DNA of 64,000 nucleotides from an uncultured Ruminococcus sp. (GTDB lineage: Bacteria > Bacillota > Clostridia > Oscillospirales > Ruminococcaceae), in the NCBI GenBank assembly GCA_945868475.1, contig CAMBLM010000010.1, positions 43,661-107,660 on the forward strand, read 5' to 3'. This document shows, piece after piece, positions 24,326 through 34,633 of the stretch; the stretch's first letter is position 1; the number at the start of each line of letters is the position of its first letter. The notes under the pieces were generated by a model. The model was not told the DNA's origin. It worked only from the letters and a program-made list of their open reading frames with translations, and did no database searches. Both the position numbers and the translations under genes were made by a program.

Positions 24326-26950
24326 AATAGCTGCCTGAGCTGCTGCAAGACGAGCGATCGGAACACGGAAAGGTGAGCAGGATACATAGTCAAGACCGAT
24401 CTTGTGGCAGAATTCTACAGATGTAGGATCGCCGCCGTGCTCGCCGCAGATACCGCAGTGGAGTGCAGGATTTACAGGCTTGCCGAGGTCGATTGTCATC
24501 TTCATGAGCTTGCCAACGCCAACCTGGTCGAGCTTAGCGAATGGATCGTTCTCATAGATCTTAGCATCGTAGTAAGCACCGAGGAACTTACCTGCGTCAT
24601 CTCTGGAGAAGCCGAATGTCATCTGTGTGAGGTCGTTTGTACCGAAGCAGAAGAAGTCAGCTTCCTTAGCGATCTCATCAGCTGTAAGAGCAGCACGAGG
24701 AATTTCGATCATTGTACCAACGCTGTACTTGAGGTCGCTGCCGGATTCAGCAATGAGCTTGTCAGCAACTTCAACAACGATCTTCTTAACGAACTTGAAT
24801 TCCTTAACTTCGCCTACGAGCGGGATCATGATCTCAGGAGCAATGTCCCAATCAGGGTGCTTCTTCTTAACGTTGATAGCAGCCTTGATTACAGCGCTTG
24901 TCTGCATCTTAGCGATCTCAGGATATGTTACTGTAAGACGGCATCCACGGTGACCCATCATCGGGTTGAATTCGTGGAGGGAAGCAATGATGTTCTTGAT
25001 AGCTTCAACTGACTTGCCCTGAGCCTTAGCAAGAGCTTCAATGTCAGCTTCGTCTGTAGGTACGAATTCGTGGAGAGGAGGATCGAGGAATCTGATAGTA
25101 ACAGGTGAGCCTTCGAGTGCTTCGTAGAGAGCCTCAAAGTCGCCCTGCTGCATAGGTTCGATCTTAGCAAGAGCTGCTTCTCTCTCTTCAACTGTATCGG
25201 AGCAGATCATCTCTCTGAAAGCAGCGATTCTCTCAGGATCGAAGAACATGTGCTCTGTACGGCAAAGACCGATACCTTCAGCACCGAGTTCCTTAGCCTT
25301 CTTAGCATCTGTAGGAGTATCAGCGTTTGTTCTTACCTTGAGCTTTCTGTACTTGTCAGCCCAAGCCATAACTCTGCCGAATTCGCCTGCGATAGTAGCA
25401 TCAACAGTAGGAATGATCTCACCGTAGATGTTACCTGTTGTACCATCGATGGAGATATAGTCGCCCTCGTGGAATACCTTTCCGCCGAGTTCAAACTTCT
25501 TGTTTTCTTCATCCATCTTGATGTCGCCGCAGCCGGATACACAGCAAGTACCCATACCACGTGCAACAACAGCAGCGTGAGAGGTCATACCGCCACGAAC
25601 TGTGAGGATACCCTGAGCAACCTTCATACCTGTGATATCTTCAGGAGATGTTTCAAGACGAACGAGAACTACCTTTTCACCCTTAGCGTTCCAAGCTTCT
25701 GCATCGTCAGCAGTAAATACTACCTTACCGCAAGCAGCTCCCGGAGAAGCGCCGAGACCCTTTCCGAGAGGTGTAGCAGCCTTGAGTGCCTTAGCATCGA
25801 ACTGTGGGTGGAGGAGTGTGTCGAGGTTACGAGGATCGATCATTGCAACTGCTTCGTAATCCTTCTTGTGTCCTTCGTCAACGAGGTCGCAAGCGATCTT
25901 GAGAGCGGCCTGAGCGGTTCTCTTACCGTTACGGCACTGGAGCATATAGAGCTTCTTGTTTTCAACAGTGAACTCCATATCCTGCATATCGTGATAGTGG
26001 TTTTCGAGTGTTTCGCAAACCTTGATGAATTCTGCATAAGCCTCAGGGAATTCCTTTTCCATCTGAGCGATAGGCATTGGTGTACGAACGCCGGCAACAA
26101 CGTCTTCACCCTGTGCATTGATAAGGAACTCACCCATGAGCTTCTTTTCACCTGTAGCAGGATCTCTTGTGAATGCAACGCCTGTACCGGACTCATTGTT
26201 GAGGTTACCGAATACCATTGGCATTACGTTAACAGCAGTACCCCAGGAATAAGGGATATCATTGTCACGACGATAAACGTTTGCACGGGGGTTGTCCCAT
26301 GAACGGAATACAGCTTCGATAGCAAGCTTGAGCTGTTCAACAGGATCGGATGGGAAGTCAGTGCCGAGCTGCTTCTTATATTCAGCCTTGAACTGTTCTG
26401 CAAGTGTCTTGAGGTCAGCAGCTGTGAGCTCTACATCGTAATGTACGCCCTTTTCTTCCTTCATCTTGTCTATGAGCTGCTCAAAATACTTCTTGCCGAC
26501 TTCCATAACAACGTCGGAGAACATCTGGATAAATCTTCTGTAAGAGTCGTAAACGAATCTCTCGAATTCAGGTGTTGGGTTGTTCTTGATCATTGCTTCA
26601 ACAACAGCGTCATTAAGACCGAGGTTGAGGATAGTATCCATCATACCCGGCATTGAAGCTCTTGCGCCGGAACGAACGGAAACGAGAAGAGGGTTGGTAA
26701 GATCGCCGAACTTCTTGCCGTTTTCCTTTTCCATCCAAGCAACGCCTTCCATAGCCTGAGCCATGATCTCATCGTTGATCTTTCTGCCGTCCTCATAGTA
26801 CTGAGTACAAGCTTCTGTTGTGATTGTAAAGCCCTGAGGAACAGGAAGTCCGATCTCGGTCATTTCAGCAAGGTTTGCGCCCTTACCGCCGAGAAGGTTA
26901 CGCATAGTCATATTGCCTTCTTTAAAAGTATAGACCCATTTTTTTGCCAT
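24311..26950 (-). CDS. ppdK: Pyruvate, phosphate dikinase
   Basis: 879 residues, full family length. The N-terminal ATP-grasp domain begins KWVYTFKEGNMTMRNLLGGKGANLAEM. The central phosphohistidine loop is GGMTSHAAVVARGMG. The C-terminal PEP/pyruvate TIM barrel contains CGEHGGDPTSVEFC with the catalytic Cys. It interconverts PEP and pyruvate with ATP and PPi, and acts in glycolysis in many Clostridia. GGAGGT precedes the ATG. The mobile element sits in its last codons, so the native ending AENK-stop (now at 10934-10948) is replaced by SNRD-stop without damage to the fold. Confidence 0.97.
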   Translation of the reverse strand: MAKKWVYTFKEGNMTMRNLLGGKGANLAEMTEIGLPVPQGFTITTEACTQYYEDGRKINDEIMAQAMEGVAWMEKENGKKFGDLTNPLLVSVRSGARASMPGMMDTILNLGLNDAVVEAMIKNNPTPEFERFVYDSYRRFIQMFSDVVMEVGKKYFEQLIDKMKEEKGVHYDVELTAADLKTLAEQFKAEYKKQLGTDFPSDPVEQLKLAIEAVFRSWDNPRANVYRRDNDIPYSWGTAVNVMPMVFGNLNNESGTGVAFTRDPATGEKKLMGEFLINAQGEDVVAGVRTPMPIAQMEKEFPEAYAEFIKVCETLENHYHDMQDMEFTVENKKLYMLQCRNGKRTAQAALKIACDLVDEGHKKDYEAVAMIDPRNLDTLLHPQFDAKALKAATPLGKGLGASPGAACGKVVFTADDAEAWNAKGEKVVLVRLETSPEDITGMKVAQGILTVRGGMTSHAAVVARGMGTCCVSGCGDIKMDEENKKFELGGKVFHEGDYISIDGTTGNIYGEIIPTVDATIAGEFGRVMAWADKYRKLKVRTNADTPTDAKKAKELGAEGIGLCRTEHMFFDPERIAAFREMICSDTVEEREAALAKIEPMQQGDFEALYEALEGSPVTIRFLDPPLHEFVPTDEADIEALAKAQGKSVEAIKNIIASLHEFNPMMGHRGCRLTVTYPEIAKMQTSAVIKAAINVKKKHPDWDIAPEIMIPLVGEVKEFKFVKKIVVEVADKLIAESGSDLKYSVGTMIEIPRAALTADEIAKEADFFCFGTNDLTQMTFGFSRDDAGKFLGAYYDAKIYENDPFAKLDQVGVGKLMKMTIDLGKPVNPALHCGICGEHGGDPTSVEFCHKIGLDYVSCSPFRVPIARLAAAQAAISNRD
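24326..24337. repeat. att core, right end of the element
   Basis: AATAGCTGCCTG, identical to 10949-10960, within codons QAAI near the ppdK end. Confidence 0.88.
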
Positions 26951-27203
26951 TGGATTTTACCTCCAAATTTAATAAGTTTTTTCCGCAACGAAAGAAAAGC
27001 CGATCGATACGTTTCAGCTTCGCCCACTTTTCCCAAAGCAAAAGTCCTGACAACTTTCCGCTTCTGCGGTCATAGATATATTATAACAGATTTTGTCCCT
27101 CATTTCCATAGTTTTTAGGCAGACTTTACTATAAAATTATATACAAATTTTTTGGTTATTTTGCATAAAGAAACTACAATAGTTACAAAGTCGAAAAATA
27201 CTA

Positions 27204-27232
27204 TTGAAATTTGGCGTCAAATATGCGATAAT
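27204..27232 (+). promoter_or_regulatory. Promoter of the glmU operon
   Basis: TTGAAA (27204-27209), 17 bp, GATAAT (27227-27232), in the 357-bp gap shared with divergent ppdK. The rest of the gap shows no gene. Confidence 0.55.
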
Positions 27233-27307
27233 TATAGAGGATATTGACGTTTGAAGTTATTGTACGATGTGTACTATTATATAATACTATTCAGGGAGGG
27301 CTGCTTT

Positions 27308-28705
27308 ATGATAAAAAAATGCGCCGTTATCCTTGCGGGCGGACAGGGAAAAAGAATGAAGTCCGAACTGCCCAAGCCTATGTTTGAAGTCCTGGGCGAA
27401 CCCATGCTCGAATGGGTCATTCGTTCATGTGAGGAGTCGGACATATCCGATATCTGCGTTGTAAAAGGCTATAATGCGCAGGTCATCGAGGATTACCTCG
27501 GAGGAAGATATGATACTGTCCTGCAAGCCGAGCGCAAAGGCACAGGCCACGCCGTTATGACCGCCATAGACTGGCTCAGAAGCAAAAATGCCGAGAATGT
27601 CATCATTCTCAACGGCGATGCGCCCTTTGTTGACGCAGAAACCATCACAGCCGCTTTCGGGCAGCACGAAGAAAACCAAAACTCCGTTACCGTTATCACT
27701 TCGGAGATTCCCGAGCCGTTCGGCTACGGCAGAATACTCCGTTCAGGCGACGGAAGCCGTATCTGCGGCATTGTCGAGGAAAAGGACGCTACTATCGAGC
27801 AGAAAAAGCTCCACGAGATCAACTCGGGTGCTTACTGGTTCAGAACAGACGATCTTATCACCGCTCTCGGCGAGCTTAAACCGAACAATTCGCAGAATGA
27901 ATACTACCTCACCGATACCGTGTTCATTCTTCTTGATTTGGGCAAGCGCGCAGAGGCTTACAGGTTGGAAAATCCCGATGTTGTGCTTGGCGCAAATGAC
28001 CGCAAGGGTCTGCTCATGCTCAATGACACCGCACGAAAGAACATTATCGGCAAGCTGCTCGACAGCGGAGTCGAATTTCTTTGCACAGACGGTGTTTCTA
28101 TCAGCGGCAGCGTAAAGATAGGTGCAGGAACCAAGATATTGCAGGGTACTATCATAAAAGGCAACACGCTCATCGGTGAAAACTGCGTTATCGGCCCGAA
28201 CTGCCTTATCGAAAACTGCGAGATCGGCAGAAATACGAACCTCAACTACGTTCAGGCTTATGATTCCGTTATCGACGACGGCGTGAAGATAGGTCCGTTC
28301 GTTCAGATTCGACCCGGCAGCCACATAAGATCGCACGTCAAGATCGGCGATTTTGTTGAGATAAAAAATTCGACCATCGGCGAACACACCTCCGTTTCGC
28401 ACCTTACATACATCGGCGACAGCGATGTCGGAAGAAATGTAAACTTCGGCTGCGGAGTTGCCACTGCGAACTATGACGGTGAAAACAAGTTCCGCACCAA
28501 GGTCGGCGACAACGCTTTCATCGGCTGTCACACAAACCTCATCGCACCCGTTACGGTCGGCGACAGTGCATACACAGCCGCAGGATCGACCGTCACAAAG
28601 GATGTTCCCGACGGCGCACTCGTTATCGAGAGAGCCGAACTTTCTTTTCATGACGGATACGGCGAAAACAAGCTCCGCTCACGCAGAGAAAAGTTTAAGA
28701 AGTAA
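27308..28705 (+). CDS. glmU: Bifunctional GlcN-1-P acetyltransferase / GlcNAc-1-P uridyltransferase
   Basis: 465 residues. The N-terminal pyrophosphorylase (about 1-230) has VILAGGQGKRMKSELPKPM and GTGHAVMTA. The C-terminal left-handed beta-helix (about 255-455) has many hexapeptide repeats (IGENCVIGPNCLIENCEIGR) and the VSHLTYIGD / GANYDG-type acetyltransferase site (seen as ATANYDGENK). It makes UDP-GlcNAc for peptidoglycan. Start 27308 follows GGGAGG; an earlier in-frame ATG lacks a site. First gene of glmU-prs-pth-mfd. Confidence 0.97.
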   Translation: MIKKCAVILAGGQGKRMKSELPKPMFEVLGEPMLEWVIRSCEESDISDICVVKGYNAQVIEDYLGGRYDTVLQAERKGTGHAVMTAIDWLRSKNAENVIILNGDAPFVDAETITAAFGQHEENQNSVTVITSEIPEPFGYGRILRSGDGSRICGIVEEKDATIEQKKLHEINSGAYWFRTDDLITALGELKPNNSQNEYYLTDTVFILLDLGKRAEAYRLENPDVVLGANDRKGLLMLNDTARKNIIGKLLDSGVEFLCTDGVSISGSVKIGAGTKILQGTIIKGNTLIGENCVIGPNCLIENCEIGRNTNLNYVQAYDSVIDDGVKIGPFVQIRPGSHIRSHVKIGDFVEIKNSTIGEHTSVSHLTYIGDSDVGRNVNFGCGVATANYDGENKFRTKVGDNAFIGCHTNLIAPVTVGDSAYTAAGSTVTKDVPDGALVIERAELSFHDGYGENKLRSRREKFKK

Positions 28706-28762
28706 ATTATTCAAGACATTGCGCCTTGATCAATTTTTATAAAAACAAAAGGAGAAATTCAA

Positions 28763-29725
28763 ATGAATCTTCACGGCAAGGATATCAGAATCTTTACAGC
28801 AAATTCCAACAAGCCTGTTGCAGAGGAAATTGCAAAGGAACTCGGTCTGCCTATGGGTCAGTCAGAGGTTGTTACCTTCTCTGACGGCGAGATCAGCGTT
28901 TCCATTCAGGAAAGTATCAGAGGCTCGGACGTTTTCGTTGTTCAGTCTTTGAGCTCCCCTGTAAACGACAACCTTATGGAGCTTCTCATCATGATCGATG
29001 CATTCAAGAGAGCTTCCGCAGGCCGTATCACAGCGGTTATCCCTTACATGGGCTATGCCCGTCAGGACAGAAAGGCTAAGGCAAGAGATCCGATCTCCGC
29101 AAAGCTCGTTGCCGACCTTATCACTACCGCAGGCGCAGACAGAGTTCTTTCAATGGACCTCCACTGCCCGCAGATCCAGGGCTTCTTCAATATCCCTGTT
29201 GACCACCTCCTTGGTGTGCCTATCCTTGCACCTTACTTTGTTGAAAAATTCAAGGACAACAAGGACGACGTTATGGTCGTTTCCCCTGACCTTGGTTCTG
29301 TAACAAGAGCAAGAAACTTCGCAAACCGCCTCGGCGTTCCTTTCGCTATCGTTGATAAGCGCAGACAGAAAGCAAACGTATGCGAAGTTATGAACATCAT
29401 CGGTGATGTAAGAGATAAGAGAGTTGTCCTCGTTGACGATATGATCGACACAGCAGGCACACTCTGCAACGCTGCAAAGGCTATCATTGAGATCGGCGGC
29501 GCAAAGGAAGTTTACGCTTGTGCTACACACGGTGTTCTCTCCGGCCCTGCTATCGAGAGAATCTCTGCAAGTCCTATCAAGGAACTTGTTCTTCTCGATA
29601 CTATCGCACTTCCTGCCGAAAAGCAGATCGACAAGATCACAATGCTCCACGTTGCTCCTGTATTTGCAAAGGCAATTCAGAGAATCTACGACGACGAGCC
29701 TGTTTCTCCTCTTTTCAACACCTGA
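28763..29725 (+). CDS. prs: Ribose-phosphate pyrophosphokinase
   Basis: 320 residues. It has the PRPP loop [20 protein letters not shown], the ATP-side flexible region [18 protein letters not shown] and the [19 protein letters not shown] segment. It makes PRPP from ribose-5-phosphate and ATP for nucleotide, His and Trp synthesis. AAGGAG precedes the ATG. It follows glmU by 57 bp. A GC-rich hairpin (29785-29816) lies after the stop. Confidence 0.97.
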   Translation: MNLHGKDIRIFTANSNKPVAEEIAKELGLPMGQSEVVTFSDGEISVSIQESIRGSDVFVVQSLSSPVNDNLMELLIMIDAFKRASAGRITAVIPYMGYARQDRKAKARDPISAKLVADLITTAGADRVLSMDLHCPQIQGFFNIPVDHLLGVPILAPYFVEKFKDNKDDVMVVSPDLGSVTRARNFANRLGVPFAIVDKRRQKANVCEVMNIIGDVRDKRVVLVDDMIDTAGTLCNAAKAIIEIGGAKEVYACATHGVLSGPAIERISASPIKELVLLDTIALPAEKQIDKITMLHVAPVFAKAIQRIYDDEPVSPLFNT

Positions 29726-29784
29726 TTGGGGACGCCCCACGAACAGTTCGCATTTTTGCGGAACATTAACGCATAATAATAACA

Positions 29785-29816
29785 TTACCCTGCAGGACGC
29801 TTTTCAGTCCTGCGGG
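29785..29816 (+). terminator. Hairpin after prs
   Basis: ACCCTGCAGGAC / GTCCTGCGGGGT hairpin without a good T run; may act as a partial terminator. Confidence 0.5.
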
Positions 29817-29830
29817 GTTAGTGTGGTTTA

Positions 29831-29903
29831 TGAATCCTATATTGAGATATAGATATACCACCGAAAGTATGTTGAAAGTTATCCATATCTCAGTATAGGA
29901 TCA
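29831..29903. repeat. Long imperfect palindrome upstream of pth
   Basis: Arm ATCCTATATTGAGATATAGATA pairs with the complement of TATCCATATCTCAGTATAGGAT about 23 nt later (arms roughly 25 nt with three differences). It resembles a small mobile palindrome but has ends different from the TACTAA family. Confidence 0.65.
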
Positions 29904-29926
29904 ATATAATATAAGGAAAGAAAACT

Positions 29927-30556
29927 ATGAGTATATTTGATATTTTTGATAAAATTTCAAAAGAAAATCCCGAAACGGCGGCAGGAACGCCCGAATTTAT
30001 AATATGCGGACTTGGCAACCCCGGCTCAGAGTATGAGCGCACTCGTCACAACGCAGGCTTTATGACCGTTGACGCTCTTGCGAAGAAGTACAGCTTTGAG
30101 ATAAAAAAGCTCAAATTCAAATCGCTCACCGCAGTAGCTTCGATAAACGGCGTGAGCTGTCTTGTGATGAAACCGTCCACGTTTATGAACAACAGCGGAG
30201 AAGCGGTCGTTGAGGCGATGAATTTCTACAAAATTCCCATTGAAAATGTTATAATATGTTATGACGATATAAGCCTTGAACCGTCAAAGCTCCGCATACG
30301 CAGAAAAGGCTCGGACGGCGGTCACAACGGCATAAAGTCTATCATATATCTTTCGGGCAAGGACACATTCCCCCGAATAAAGCTCGGCGTAGGTGCAAAG
30401 CCTAATAAGGATTACGACCTTGCGGCATGGGTGCTTTCACGCTTCACCGATGACGAGATGAAGCTTATGAACGAAGGTACGGACAAAGCCGTTCAGTGCA
30501 TTGAACTTATGGTAAAGGGCAAAATTGACGAAGCGATGAATAAGTTTAATTCGTGA
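29927..30556 (+). CDS. pth: Peptidyl-tRNA hydrolase
   Basis: 209 residues with GLGNPGSEYERTRHNAGFMT (catalytic His), VMKPSTFMNNSGEAV and the RIRRKGSDGGHNGIKSI substrate loop. It recycles peptidyl-tRNA. An N-terminal extension of about 22 residues precedes the usual start; a weak GGAAAG site supports the ATG at 29927, and there is no later in-frame ATG before the conserved core. It precedes mfd, as in many Firmicutes, but a 575-bp repeat-rich gap intervenes. Confidence 0.96.
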   Translation: MSIFDIFDKISKENPETAAGTPEFIICGLGNPGSEYERTRHNAGFMTVDALAKKYSFEIKKLKFKSLTAVASINGVSCLVMKPSTFMNNSGEAVVEAMNFYKIPIENVIICYDDISLEPSKLRIRRKGSDGGHNGIKSIIYLSGKDTFPRIKLGVGAKPNKDYDLAAWVLSRFTDDEMKLMNEGTDKAVQCIELMVKGKIDEAMNKFNS

Positions 30557-31131
30557 TACTTAGGATTAATGCGGAATTCGGAATTTGCTCCGCATTGCGA
30601 TAAACGACCGCATACCGTAGTACTTTGTAACCTCTAAAACTAAAGTTTACGTCCACGCTTTTCAAAGGGTGGCAGGGGGCAAGGGGACAGCGTCCCTTGT
30701 CGCACTCCGCAGAGTGCGAAACTCCCTTACACGAAGGCTCTCTGCAAGTCGGTGAAAAGTGACGCTCTGCAAGAGAGAGCGTGCCCCTTGTTACGCAGTT
30801 CTTGTTTGTTACGTCATTTTGTGTTTAAAACTAAAGTTTTAGTTTTTACACTGTAGTAGGGGACGGGTTTCCCGTCCCGATTAACGAAATATAATTTTAT
30901 CACGCATTGATGAAACATACCGCAAATGCCTTGCGGCACGGGACGGGCGACCCGTCCCCTACATTGTTATTCGATTTATGCGTTCTATCTGTCGGATATG
31001 GAATCCGCCCCTGCGGTTTACGTTCAATTATCCGAAACAGCGAAGCATAATTCCGCATTCCGAATTCCGAATTCCGAATTTTTAAAATTTTCCCCATTAA
31101 ATTGACATCTTAATTCAAGAGGCAGGAAACA
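30557..31131. repeat. Repeat-rich gap between pth and mfd
   Basis: No gene. It contains GGACGGGTTTCCCGTCC (about 30858-30876), a variant at 30939-30958, GGATATGGAATCCGCCC (about 30994-31010) and AATTCCGCATTCCGAATTCC blocks (31050-31090). Small hairpins lie in 30668-30780, such as GCACTC-CGCA-GAGTGC. The latter stretch could be a structured RNA, but nothing identifies it. Confidence 0.6.
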
Positions 31132-34100
31132 ATGGCTGATTCTATTTTCACCAAGGCAATTGAACAACTCGATCTTTACAAAGATCTGAAATTCGCGCTT
31201 GAACACCGTGAAACTCCCGTTTCCGTTACGGGCGTTTCGGGCATACACAAGGCACAGTTAGCACTCGGGCTTTACAACTTCTCCCCGATGCTCATTATCA
31301 CCGAGGACGAGGCTTCGGCTCGGCGTATGTGCGATGATATCAATGAAATGTCGGGCGCAGTATGCAGTTACGTCTACCCTGCGAAGGATTTCACTTTCAC
31401 CGATGTTGAATCCGTTTCGCGGGAATATGAACACACCCGACTGGGAATTTTAACGGGACTTATGAACAACTCCGTTCGCTTTGTCTGTGCCTCGGTCGAA
31501 GCCGTAATGCAGAGAACAATGCCGCCCGAAATCTTAAAACGCCGCATCGTAAGCATCGACAAGTCAACTCCTATCGACACAAAAAAGCTTGCGGCCGATC
31601 TCATCGCGGCAGGCTACACCCGATGCGACACGGTTGACGGCGTTTCGCAGTTCTCGATAAGGGGTTCTATCATCGATATTTTCCCCGTGCAGGAAACTGC
31701 CCCTGTGCGAATCGAACTTTGGGGCGATGAGATAGACACCATTTCCTACTTCGATACCGAAACTCAGCGCCGCACGGACGAAATTGAAGAAATAAGCATC
31801 TCCCCTGCCTGCGAGGTAATGTTCGACAGTGCAGACGAGTTCATCGGAAAGCTAAATGCCCTTTCCAAAGCCGCAAGAGGAAAACGCGCCGAATCCGTCC
31901 GAAATTGCCTTGCCCGTGACGTTGACCGCATCAACACCGGTCTTACGCTCGGAAATATTGACAAATACATCTCGCTTGCATACGAAGATCCAGCCGATAT
32001 TTTCGATTATCTTGACCCTGAAAACAGCATTGTCATTTTCAGCGAATACAAAAACTGCATCGAAAAGATAAAGCCTATCCTTGCACAGCACTCCGAGGAC
32101 GTAAAGCTTCTCCTCGAACAGGGCGAGCTTTGCAAGGGGCTTGACGGCTTTATGCTTGAACAGGGCGAGCTTTCACAGCGCACTGAGAAATTTTTCAGCG
32201 CATACATGAACACATTTATGCGTTCGAGCGATGATATCCGCTTCAAGCGCGCACTTTCGGTAACGGCGAACACCTTTGCACCCTGGGGCGGCGAGATACG
32301 TCAGCTTATCGAAGACCTCAAAAGCTTTCTTTCTGCAAAATATTCCGTTATCGTTAAAGCAGGATCGGACAAAACTCTGCCTATCATTGCGCAGGATCTC
32401 CGTGACGAGGGCATACCGTGCGATATCCTCACCGAAAACTCCGAACTTACCGCAGGTCACGTTCTCCTTACAACGGGAAGCACAAGCTCGGGTTATGATT
32501 ACCCCGACATCAGGACCGCACTCATCACGCAGGCGCGCGCGCTCAACTCCAACAAGCGCAAAAAACGCTTTAAAAAGGGCGCAGACATCAACTCTCTCGC
32601 CGATATTGCTCCGGGCGACCTCGTTGTACACTCGGAATACGGCATAGGACGCTTCAAGGGCATCGAAAAGATCGAACTGGAGGGCATTGTAAAGGATTAT
32701 ATCACTATCGAATACGCCGATTCTAAGCAGCTGCACGTTCTCGTCAGCCAGCTTGATATGATATCGCGCTATATCGGCCCCCGCGATGATTCAAACGTAA
32801 AATTAAGCAAGCTTTTCTCGGGCGAATGGCAGAAAACGCGCAGCCGCGTTCAGAAAGCAGTCAAGGACATGGCTGAAGAACTTACGAAGCTTTATGCTAT
32901 CCGTTCGCAGTCAAAAGGCTTTGCTTTTTCGGGCGAATGTGACTGGCAGCGCGACTTTGAGGAGCGTTTCCCCTACTCCGAAACTGACGACCAGCTCCGC
33001 TGTATCCAAGAGATCAAGGACGATATGGAAAAGCCCGTCCCGATGGACAGACTTCTCTGCGGTGACGTTGGTTTCGGCAAGACGGAAGTTGCGCTCCGTG
33101 CCGCTTTCAAGTGTATGCTCGACAACAAGCAGTGCGTTCTCCTTGCGCCGACCACAGTCCTCGCTTGGCAGCATTATCAGACCGCGACAAAGCGTTTTGA
33201 GCATTTCCCGATGAAGATAGAACTTCTCTCCCGTTTCCGTTCAAAAAAGGAGCAGGAGGAAATTATCAAGCAGCTACGCCGCGGCGATATCGATATGATA
33301 ATCGGTACGCACCGACTTGTTCAGAAAGATGTAAAGTTCCGCGACCTCGGACTTGTTATCATCGATGAGGAGCAGCGTTTCGGCGTTGCGCATAAAGAGC
33401 GTTTCAAAGAAGCGTTTGCAGGGGTTGACGTTCTCACGCTTTCCGCAACTCCTATTCCGCGTACACTTAATATGGCGATGAGCGGTATACGCGATATGAG
33501 CGTTATCGAAGAGCCGCCTATCGACCGCCACCCCGTTCAGACCTACGTTATCGAGCATAATGACGGCGTTCTTGTTCAGGCTATAAACAAGGAGCTTCGC
33601 CGCGGCGGTCAGGTCTACTATATCCACAACCGAATTGAAACGATAGAAGCCTGCGCGGATAAGCTTGCGCAGCAGCTCCCCGATGCGCGGATAGGAATTG
33701 CCCACGGTGCGCTGAACGAAGAACAGCTTTCCGATATCTGGCAGCAGCTTCTTGAACATGAAATAGACATTCTCGTCTGCACAACGCTTATCGAAACGGG
33801 TGTTGATGTTCCGAACGTAAACACGCTCATCATCGAGGACGCCGACAGGCTCGGACTTTCGCAGCTTTATCAGCTCCGCGGACGTGTCGGACGTTCGAGC
33901 AGACGTGCTTTCGCATATTTCACTTTCCGCAAGGGAAAAGTCCTCACCGAGATCGCCGCAAAGCGTCTTGACGCTATCCGTGAATTCACGCAGTTCGGCA
34001 GTGGTTTCCGCATCGCAATGCGCGACCTTGAAATAAGAGGTGCAGGCTCTATCCTCGGTGGAAAGCAGCACGGCCACATGGAAGCTGTCGGATATGATAT

Positions 34101-34629
34101 GTATATCCAGCTTTTGAACGAAGCAATTGCCGAATCCAAGGGTGAGCTTCCTCCGCAGCGTCCCGGCGAGTGCGTTGTTGACGTCCGTCTTGACGCGCAT
34201 ATTCCCGAAACCTATATCGAAAGCCTTTCCGCACGTCTTGATATCTACCGCAAGATCGCACGTTTACAGACGAACGAGGACAGCCTTGAACTTATCGATG
34301 AGCTTATCGACCGTTTCGGCGACCCACCGCGCTCCGTTCAGGGTCTTATCACGGTCGCACTCCTGCGAAACAAGGCAAGCTCAATGGGCATCACCGAGAT
34401 TCGCTGCCGAAACGATATGCTCTATTTCTATATCAATTCCGCAACGCTTGAGCAAATTCAGGCTGTCGTTGCCGAATACAAGGGCAGAGTTACCGTCAAC
34501 GGCTCGGAAAAGCCTTTCATTGCGGTAAAGCTGAAGCCGAGCGACAAGCAGCTCGACGTTATGGAAACCGTTGTTGACCTCATCTTCAAAAACTCCGATA
34601 AGAAAGAAACAGCTGACCAAAAGGACTGA
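31132..34629 (+). CDS. mfd: Transcription-repair coupling factor
   Basis: 1165 residues. The N-terminal UvrB-homology part ends near 350. The RNA-polymerase-interaction domain has [20 protein letters not shown] (about 490). The SF2 motor has [16 protein letters not shown] (Walker A), [10 protein letters not shown] (DEEQ) and [20 protein letters not shown]. The C-terminal TRG motif and D7 domain follow. It removes RNA polymerase stalled at lesions and recruits UvrA. Start at 31132 follows AAGAGGCAGG. Confidence 0.97.
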   Translation: MADSIFTKAIEQLDLYKDLKFALEHRETPVSVTGVSGIHKAQLALGLYNFSPMLIITEDEASARRMCDDINEMSGAVCSYVYPAKDFTFTDVESVSREYEHTRLGILTGLMNNSVRFVCASVEAVMQRTMPPEILKRRIVSIDKSTPIDTKKLAADLIAAGYTRCDTVDGVSQFSIRGSIIDIFPVQETAPVRIELWGDEIDTISYFDTETQRRTDEIEEISISPACEVMFDSADEFIGKLNALSKAARGKRAESVRNCLARDVDRINTGLTLGNIDKYISLAYEDPADIFDYLDPENSIVIFSEYKNCIEKIKPILAQHSEDVKLLLEQGELCKGLDGFMLEQGELSQRTEKFFSAYMNTFMRSSDDIRFKRALSVTANTFAPWGGEIRQLIEDLKSFLSAKYSVIVKAGSDKTLPIIAQDLRDEGIPCDILTENSELTAGHVLLTTGSTSSGYDYPDIRTALITQARALNSNKRKKRFKKGADINSLADIAPGDLVVHSEYGIGRFKGIEKIELEGIVKDYITIEYADSKQLHVLVSQLDMISRYIGPRDDSNVKLSKLFSGEWQKTRSRVQKAVKDMAEELTKLYAIRSQSKGFAFSGECDWQRDFEERFPYSETDDQLRCIQEIKDDMEKPVPMDRLLCGDVGFGKTEVALRAAFKCMLDNKQCVLLAPTTVLAWQHYQTATKRFEHFPMKIELLSRFRSKKEQEEIIKQLRRGDIDMIIGTHRLVQKDVKFRDLGLVIIDEEQRFGVAHKERFKEAFAGVDVLTLSATPIPRTLNMAMSGIRDMSVIEEPPIDRHPVQTYVIEHNDGVLVQAINKELRRGGQVYYIHNRIETIEACADKLAQQLPDARIGIAHGALNEEQLSDIWQQLLEHEIDILVCTTLIETGVDVPNVNTLIIEDADRLGLSQLYQLRGRVGRSSRRAFAYFTFRKGKVLTEIAAKRLDAIREFTQFGSGFRIAMRDLEIRGAGSILGGKQHGHMEAVGYDMYIQLLNEAIAESKGELPPQRPGECVVDVRLDAHIPETYIESLSARLDIYRKIARLQTNEDSLELIDELIDRFGDPPRSVQGLITVALLRNKASSMGITEIRCRNDMLYFYINSATLEQIQAVVAEYKGRVTVNGSEKPFIAVKLKPSDKQLDVMETVVDLIFKNSDKKETADQKD

Positions 34630-34633
34630 TAAA

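Larger units (their letters stand above)
10949..24337. mobile_element. Integrative mobilizable element inserted in the ppdK 3' end (about 13.4 kb)
   Basis: It is bounded by the 12-bp core AATAGCTGCCTG. The left junction carries the lost ppdK tail (AENK-stop); the right junction gives ppdK a new tail (SNRD-stop). Cargo: serine recombinase, mobC-mobA, replication-initiation HTH protein, mazF, antirepressor, sigma-like factor, XRE repressor with ImmA-type protease, and a Y-family polymerase. No type IV secretion genes are seen, so it should be mobilizable rather than self-transmissible. Confidence 0.9.

Noticed and set aside
25250..26302. Plus-strand ORF of 350 codons
   Set aside because: Antisense to ppdK; high-expression codon bias of ppdK leaves the complementary frame open.
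33274..34200. Minus-strand ORF of 308 codons within mfd
   Set aside because: Fully inside mfd motor domain coding sequence, no start signals, no recognisable protein.
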